Of a stretch of DNA of 38,228 nt, positions 34,728 through 38,228 are shown one piece after another; position 1 is the stretch's first letter, and each line of letters starts with the position of its first letter. The notes under the pieces are model-generated. The model was not told the DNA's origin. It saw only the letters and a program-made list of their open reading frames with translations, and searched no databases. Source of the stretch: Acidobacteriota bacterium. Lineage in GTDB: Bacteria > Acidobacteriota > Terriglobia > Bryobacterales > Bryobacteraceae. The stretch is from positions 1 through 38,228 of the forward strand of contig JACQDF010000338.1 in assembly GCA_016201205.1 (NCBI GenBank), written 5' to 3'. The translations under genes were made by a program, and so were the position numbers.

Positions 34728-34733
34728 ATTGTA
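34728..34733 (-). promoter_or_regulatory. Candidate -10 element for the LmbE-type gene
   Basis: TACAAT on the minus strand, 6 nt before ATG 34721. There is no Shine-Dalgarno sequence, consistent with a leaderless mRNA. Confidence 0.45.
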
Positions 34734-34745
34734 CCCTGCCGGTTC

Positions 34746-34786
34746 AGGCAAAACCGGGGACAGGGTAGCCTGTCCCCGGTTTGCCT
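34746..34786. repeat. Dispersed repeat, copy C: long inverted repeat
   Basis: A near-perfect palindrome with 18-19-bp arms (34746-34764 and 34769-34786) and a GTAG loop. The arms contain the ACCGGGGACAGG core found at 27052 and 29437. It sits between the divergent LmbE-type and thioredoxin genes. It could be a REP-like mobile repeat, a cruciform, or an operator; no T tract argues against a simple terminator. Confidence 0.7.
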
Positions 34787-34791
34787 CACGT

Positions 34792-34797
34792 TACAAT
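34792..34797 (+). promoter_or_regulatory. Candidate -10 element for the thioredoxin gene
   Basis: TACAAT, 9 nt before the ATG at 34807. A transcript starting about 7 nt downstream would have almost no leader. Confidence 0.4.
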
Positions 34798-34806
34798 AAT
34801 CTTTGT

Positions 34807-35718
34807 ATGCACAGGACCGCGCTGCTACTCGCCCTGTGCGCCGGCGCTTTCGCCCAGCAGAAAGCCAAGTCGGCGCTCGACAAGCCCACGCTGGAAGCCT
34901 ACCTGCGTCATCAGTTCATGCTGACGGCCAACCTCAAGGTGTTGATCGATGACCCCAAGCCCTCCGATCTGCCGGGCATGCTCAGCGTGGACGTCGTCGT
35001 CACCGACGGCGGCTCGAGCAGGCAGCAGGTGCAATTCTACATCTCCAAAGATGGCTCCAAAATCGTGCAGGGAAAAGTGTTCGACGTTCGCGAAAGCCCG
35101 TTTGCCGGCGACCTGAAACTGCTCAAGACCGAAGGCCAGCCCGCGGCCGGCCCGGCCGGCGCCAAAGTGACCCTTGTTGTTTTCAGCGATTTCCAATGCC
35201 AGTACTGCCGCGAGGAAGCCAAAACGCTGCGCCAGAATCTGCAAAAGTCTTATGCCAATGACGTGCGGCTCGTGTTCAAAGACTTGCCCCTCGAGCAGAT
35301 TCACCCCTGGGCGAAACCGGCCGCTGTCGCCGGCCGCTGCATCTTCCGGCAGAATCAAGCCGCGTTCTGGGACTATCACGACTGGATTTTTGAGCAGCAG
35401 AGCAACATCACATCCGAAAATCTGAAATCGAAGGTGCTCGAATTCGCCAGCGGCAAACCGCTCGACACGCTCCAATTGACACAGTGCATCGACGCCAAAT
35501 CCACTGAGAAGGAAGTGGATCGGAACACCGCCGAGTCGCGCGTCTTGCAGATCAGCTCGACGCCAACGCTGTTTGTCAACGGCCGCCGTCTGGTGGGCAA
35601 CGTCACCTGGGAGCAATTGCGCGGCGTCATCGACTATGAGATCGACTACGCGCGCAGGAATCCGGTCAAGGAAGAGCCGTGTTGCGAAGTAAAGCTCGCG
35701 ATCCCTGTTCAGAAATAA
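34807..35718 (+). CDS. DsbA-like exported thioredoxin protein
   Basis: A 303-residue protein with a signal peptide (HRTALLLALCAGAFAQQ). Residues 18-115 form a small mixed domain found before DsbA-like folds (PTLEAYLRHQFML and VQFYISKDGSKIVQG). The thioredoxin part (about 118-290) has VTLVVFSDFQCQYCREEAK with the redox pair C131/C134, the inserted helical domain (QNQAAFWDYHDWIFEQQ), and the cis-Pro strand ISSTPTLFVNGR. This matches the Thioredoxin_4 group (DsbA, BdbD, NhaA-C). The likely job is disulfide formation or reduction outside the membrane. It is followed by the M28 peptidase gene 5 bp downstream, so both are probably transcribed from the TACAAT at 34792. Confidence 0.9.
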   Translation: MHRTALLLALCAGAFAQQKAKSALDKPTLEAYLRHQFMLTANLKVLIDDPKPSDLPGMLSVDVVVTDGGSSRQQVQFYISKDGSKIVQGKVFDVRESPFAGDLKLLKTEGQPAAGPAGAKVTLVVFSDFQCQYCREEAKTLRQNLQKSYANDVRLVFKDLPLEQIHPWAKPAAVAGRCIFRQNQAAFWDYHDWIFEQQSNITSENLKSKVLEFASGKPLDTLQLTQCIDAKSTEKEVDRNTAESRVLQISSTPTLFVNGRRLVGNVTWEQLRGVIDYEIDYARRNPVKEEPCCEVKLAIPVQK

Positions 35719-35723
35719 GACCA

Positions 35724-37529
35724 ATGCGTAAGACATCGCTATTCACCGTACTCGCACCCCTCTGCCTGGCCGCTGCGGCCGCCGATTTCGAGCCGGAAAG
35801 CTATTTGAGGCACATCCGGTTTCTCGCCTCCGAGAACCTGCAAGGCCGCGGGACCGGCGCGCCCGGCCTGGAGAAAGCAGCCGATTACATCGCCCGGCAG
35901 TTCCGGCTCTCCGGCCTCAAACCGCTGAACGGCGGGAGCTACTTCCAGCCGCTGACGGTAACCGTAAAGGCCCAGCTTGGCCCGGCGAATCACCTCGTGT
36001 CGCACATAGACGCGAAAAAGCAGGCTTTCAAACTCACTGAAGATTTTGTTCCGCTCAACTTCTCTGACAGTTCGAAGCTGAGCTGCCCGGTAGTCTTCGC
36101 CGGCTATGGCATCACCGCAAGAGAACTCAATTACGATGACTACGCTGCTGCCGACGTCAAAGGCAAGTGTGTGCTGCTGCTGCGTTATGAGCCGCAGGAG
36201 TTTGACGAAAAGAGCGTGTTCGCCGGCAAGGCGTACACCGAGCACGCGCAGTTGCCCAGCAAAGCGTTCAACGCGCGCCTTCACGGCGCCAAAGCAGTGC
36301 TGTTCATCAACAATATGGCGGCCCGGCCCAGCGAAACGGACAAGCTCGAAAAATTCGGAACCACCGCCGGCCCGGCCAACTCGGGGCTCCCGTTCGTTCA
36401 ATTGAAGGCCGAGATCGGCGAGCGCTGGATCAAAGCCGCCGGCAGGGACTTGCGCGAGATCGTCTCCCAGATCGACAAGGACCTCAAGCCGCGTTCCTTC
36501 GCCCTTCCCGACTCGCTTCGGCTCGAGCTGGAAACCGATGTCCGTCAGGTTCGCAGACAGGTGCGCAACGTCGCCGGCTACCTGCCGGGGGAGACCGATG
36601 AGTACGTCATCATCGGCGCGCACTATGACCACCTGGGACTGGGCGAGCAGCATTCGCTGGCGCCGTCGCTGGCCGGAAAGCCGCACCTGGGCGCCGACGA
36701 CAATGCTTCGGGAACCGCCGGAGTCATCGAGCTGGCCAGCTACTTCGGCTCCCGCACCAGGCCGCGCCGCGGTCTTCTGTTCCTCGCCTTTGCAGGAGAA
36801 GAATTGGGCCTGCTCGGGTCCAGCTATTACGTAAACCGGCCCTTGCTTCCGCTCAACAAAGCGGCCGCCATGCTGAACATGGACATGATCGGCCGCGTTC
36901 AGCAGGGCAAGCTCTTTGTCGGCGGCTCGGGGACGGGATCCACGCTGAAGTCCGTTCTGGGGAGCGTGGCCACGACCGTGGACCTGAAACTCGATCTGTC
37001 CGAGCAGAGCGGCTACGGCTCCAGCGACCACACCTCGTTCACCACCAAGGAGGTTCCCATTTTGTTTTTCTTCAGCGGCCTTCACGCTGATTACCACAAG
37101 CCCAGTGACACCTGGGATAAGATCGACAGCGCGCAAGCCGCCAAAGTGCTCGGGCTGGTGGCCGGCGTTGCCGGCGCGCTGGCTGCCGCCAGTGACCGGC
37201 CATTGTATGCAAGAGTAGACCCGCCGAAGATGCCCGCTGGCGCCTCCGGCGGCGGTTCCGGCTACGGCCCTTACTTCGGAAGCATCCCCGATTTCACCGA
37301 AATCCCCAACGGCGTCCGCTTTTCCGATATCCGGTCCGGCTCTCCCGCCGCCAAGGCCGGCTTGAAGGGGGGAGACATCCTGGTGGAATTCGATGGCAAG
37401 CCGATCCAGAATCTGTACGATTACACGTTCGCGCTGCGCAGCAAGAAACCCGGAGACACGGTGAAGGTGAAAGTGCTGCGCGAGGGAAAGCCGCTCGATG
37501 CCCAGGTGGTACTCGAGCAGCGCCAGTAA
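35724..37529 (+). CDS. M28 family metallopeptidase with PA and PDZ domains
   Basis: A 601-residue exported peptidase from ATG 35724 (signal peptide KTSLFTVLAPLCLAAAAA). A PA-type insert (about 95-220, VVFAGYGIT and KAVLFINN) precedes the di-zinc M28 domain: GAHYDHLGLG (H300), GADDNASG (D325), GEELGLLGS (E359 base, E360), NMDMIGR and the final ligand in LHADYHKPSDTWD. A C-terminal PDZ domain (about 510-600; FSDIRSGSPAAKAGLKGGD) probably guides substrate or partner binding. It is likely a periplasmic or secreted aminopeptidase. It follows the thioredoxin gene by 5 bp. Confidence 0.95.
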   Translation: MRKTSLFTVLAPLCLAAAAADFEPESYLRHIRFLASENLQGRGTGAPGLEKAADYIARQFRLSGLKPLNGGSYFQPLTVTVKAQLGPANHLVSHIDAKKQAFKLTEDFVPLNFSDSSKLSCPVVFAGYGITARELNYDDYAAADVKGKCVLLLRYEPQEFDEKSVFAGKAYTEHAQLPSKAFNARLHGAKAVLFINNMAARPSETDKLEKFGTTAGPANSGLPFVQLKAEIGERWIKAAGRDLREIVSQIDKDLKPRSFALPDSLRLELETDVRQVRRQVRNVAGYLPGETDEYVIIGAHYDHLGLGEQHSLAPSLAGKPHLGADDNASGTAGVIELASYFGSRTRPRRGLLFLAFAGEELGLLGSSYYVNRPLLPLNKAAAMLNMDMIGRVQQGKLFVGGSGTGSTLKSVLGSVATTVDLKLDLSEQSGYGSSDHTSFTTKEVPILFFFSGLHADYHKPSDTWDKIDSAQAAKVLGLVAGVAGALAAASDRPLYARVDPPKMPAGASGGGSGYGPYFGSIPDFTEIPNGVRFSDIRSGSPAAKAGLKGGDILVEFDGKPIQNLYDYTFALRSKKPGDTVKVKVLREGKPLDAQVVLEQRQ

Positions 37530-37601
37530 GTCAAGGCTATGGCGCCGCCTTTGCGCTTCTAATGTTTTCACGCGATATGTCGATGGAGGGGTAGCGAAGC
37601 A

Positions 37602-38228
37602 ATGGAGAGCGCGATCAGCCCGCAACGTGTGTGGAAACTTCCCCCATTGATTCTGCATCCCTTTTCTGATTCCAGTGGGCCAAACAAATTGCTGGAAAGC
37701 TCCCGGGCGAGCCTCATGTTGCAGGGGCTGCTTCCGCCTGGACAACAATCTGCCTTCGAGCTGGAGAAAAAGCTGTTGGACGGCCGTTTCTGCGAGCTGC
37801 GCATGCTCTTTTATCTGGGCCGCGATCTGGCCCGCTGGATCGAGCAGTGTCTGGAGATCGTAGACCGCGACGAGGAACTGAAGAATTGCGGCATCCGTTA
37901 CCAGAGCTTCGCGACGCTGCTGGTCGAGGATCCTCCCGACAATGTGCGCGAGAAACTGCGCGCCTGGGGCGTCGCCGATTACAAAGCCATCTTCTCCCGC
38001 GCTTTGGGGTTGAACGCCGTCTTCAGCGAGGTGCCGGAGCACGAAAAGCTGAACGCCGAGTTCGTCCGCAACTACTACCGCTACGCCGACCACATGTTCG
38101 CCTGCACCCAGCAGATGGCGCCGTTCACCGAGATCCGCTGCAAGAACTTCCAGTTCGACCTGTTCGCTTCCGGTGAGTACACCCGCATGCTCGAGCGCGA
38201 ATGGGAAATGGGCGGCGAACACGCATAG
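37602..38228 (+). CDS. Conserved-looking protein of unknown function
   Basis: A 208-residue protein, probably cytoplasmic: no signal or membrane segment is seen. It contains regular helical segments with balanced charge (ELEKKLLDGRFCELRMLFYL; DLARWIEQCLEIVDRDEELK; LNAEFVRNYYRYADHMFACT). A GGAGGGG sequence lies about 11 nt before the ATG. The C-terminus ends EWEMGGEHA just inside the window. I do not recognise a family. The 72-bp gap to the peptidase gene holds no clear signal. Confidence 0.65.
   Translation: MESAISPQRVWKLPPLILHPFSDSSGPNKLLESSRASLMLQGLLPPGQQSAFELEKKLLDGRFCELRMLFYLGRDLARWIEQCLEIVDRDEELKNCGIRYQSFATLLVEDPPDNVREKLRAWGVADYKAIFSRALGLNAVFSEVPEHEKLNAEFVRNYYRYADHMFACTQQMAPFTEIRCKNFQFDLFASGEYTRMLEREWEMGGEHA

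Noticed and set aside
35739..38222. 827-residue open frame on the minus strand
   Set aside because: It runs antisense to the M28 peptidase and the gene at 37602, both of which have clear or plausible protein features. Its composition is that of antisense GC-rich codons, and no domain is recognisable.

Overview
The window is chromosomal DNA of high GC content. It looks like an Acidobacteriota member related to Solibacter/Bryobacter (inference). The basis is the gene mix: a DUF1501 plus DUF1549/DUF1553 cytochrome pair, an Oar-like outer-membrane beta-barrel receptor, several Tat-exported Gfo/Idh/MocA oxidoreductases, BshA, and many exported proteins of unknown role. No tRNA, rRNA, CRISPR array or complete transposon was seen.

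Layout. 143-222: a cluster of short hairpins. 230-4310 (minus): the DUF1501/DUF1549-DUF1553 pair. 4372-5532 (plus): an exported TlpA-like redoxin. 5518-7716 (minus): a secreted redox operon made of a five-haem cytochrome c, a Tat-exported FMN 2-hydroxy-acid dehydrogenase and a small flavin-binding-like protein. 7780-13165 (minus): the most unusual locus, a heavy-metal P-type ATPase fused in one frame to an HflK-like SPFH domain, followed by HflC, a second HflK-like protein and a small membrane-anchored protein. 13291-13744 (plus): gene debris, namely a DUF4440-like remnant, an intact hicB antitoxin and a 15-codon hicA stub. 13766-16106: three exported or membrane proteins of unknown function. 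16305-17435 (plus): a RibB/RibA fusion whose RibA half has lost catalytic residues. 17445-18180 (minus): a broken SGNH-hydrolase-like gene. 18185-21606 (minus): receptor and glycerophosphodiester phosphodiesterase. 21623-27025: three Gfo/Idh/MocA oxidoreductases, a sugar isomerase-like TIM barrel and a clipped BRCT protein. 27363-30628 (minus): sensor kinase, GH43-like lipoprotein and bshA. 30691-34721 (minus): E2 acyltransferase, lipB, lpd and an LmbE-type deacetylase. 34807-37529 (plus): DsbA-like thioredoxin and M28-PDZ peptidase. 37602-38228 (plus): an uncharacterised protein.

How the genes work together. lpd-lipB-E2 supplies and lipoylates part of a 2-oxo-acid dehydrogenase complex; E1 is elsewhere. 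The oxidoreductases, isomerase, phosphodiesterase, receptor and GH43-like protein fit scavenging of plant or microbial carbohydrate. The HflK/HflC-ATPase operon suggests a membrane assembly that couples cation transport to an SPFH scaffold, possibly one controlling FtsH.

Regulation. Many genes have a TANNNT-like -10 hexamer only 5-9 nt before the start codon, often exactly 6 nt, and no Shine-Dalgarno sequence. This points to widespread leaderless transcription. Two divergent pairs (4310/4328 and 21606/21623) have start codons 17-18 bp apart with overlapping -10 elements on opposite strands, consistent with symmetric bidirectional promoters. Three copies of a short repeat with core CCGGGGACAGG lie at 27052, 29437 and 34746; one forms part of a signal peptide.
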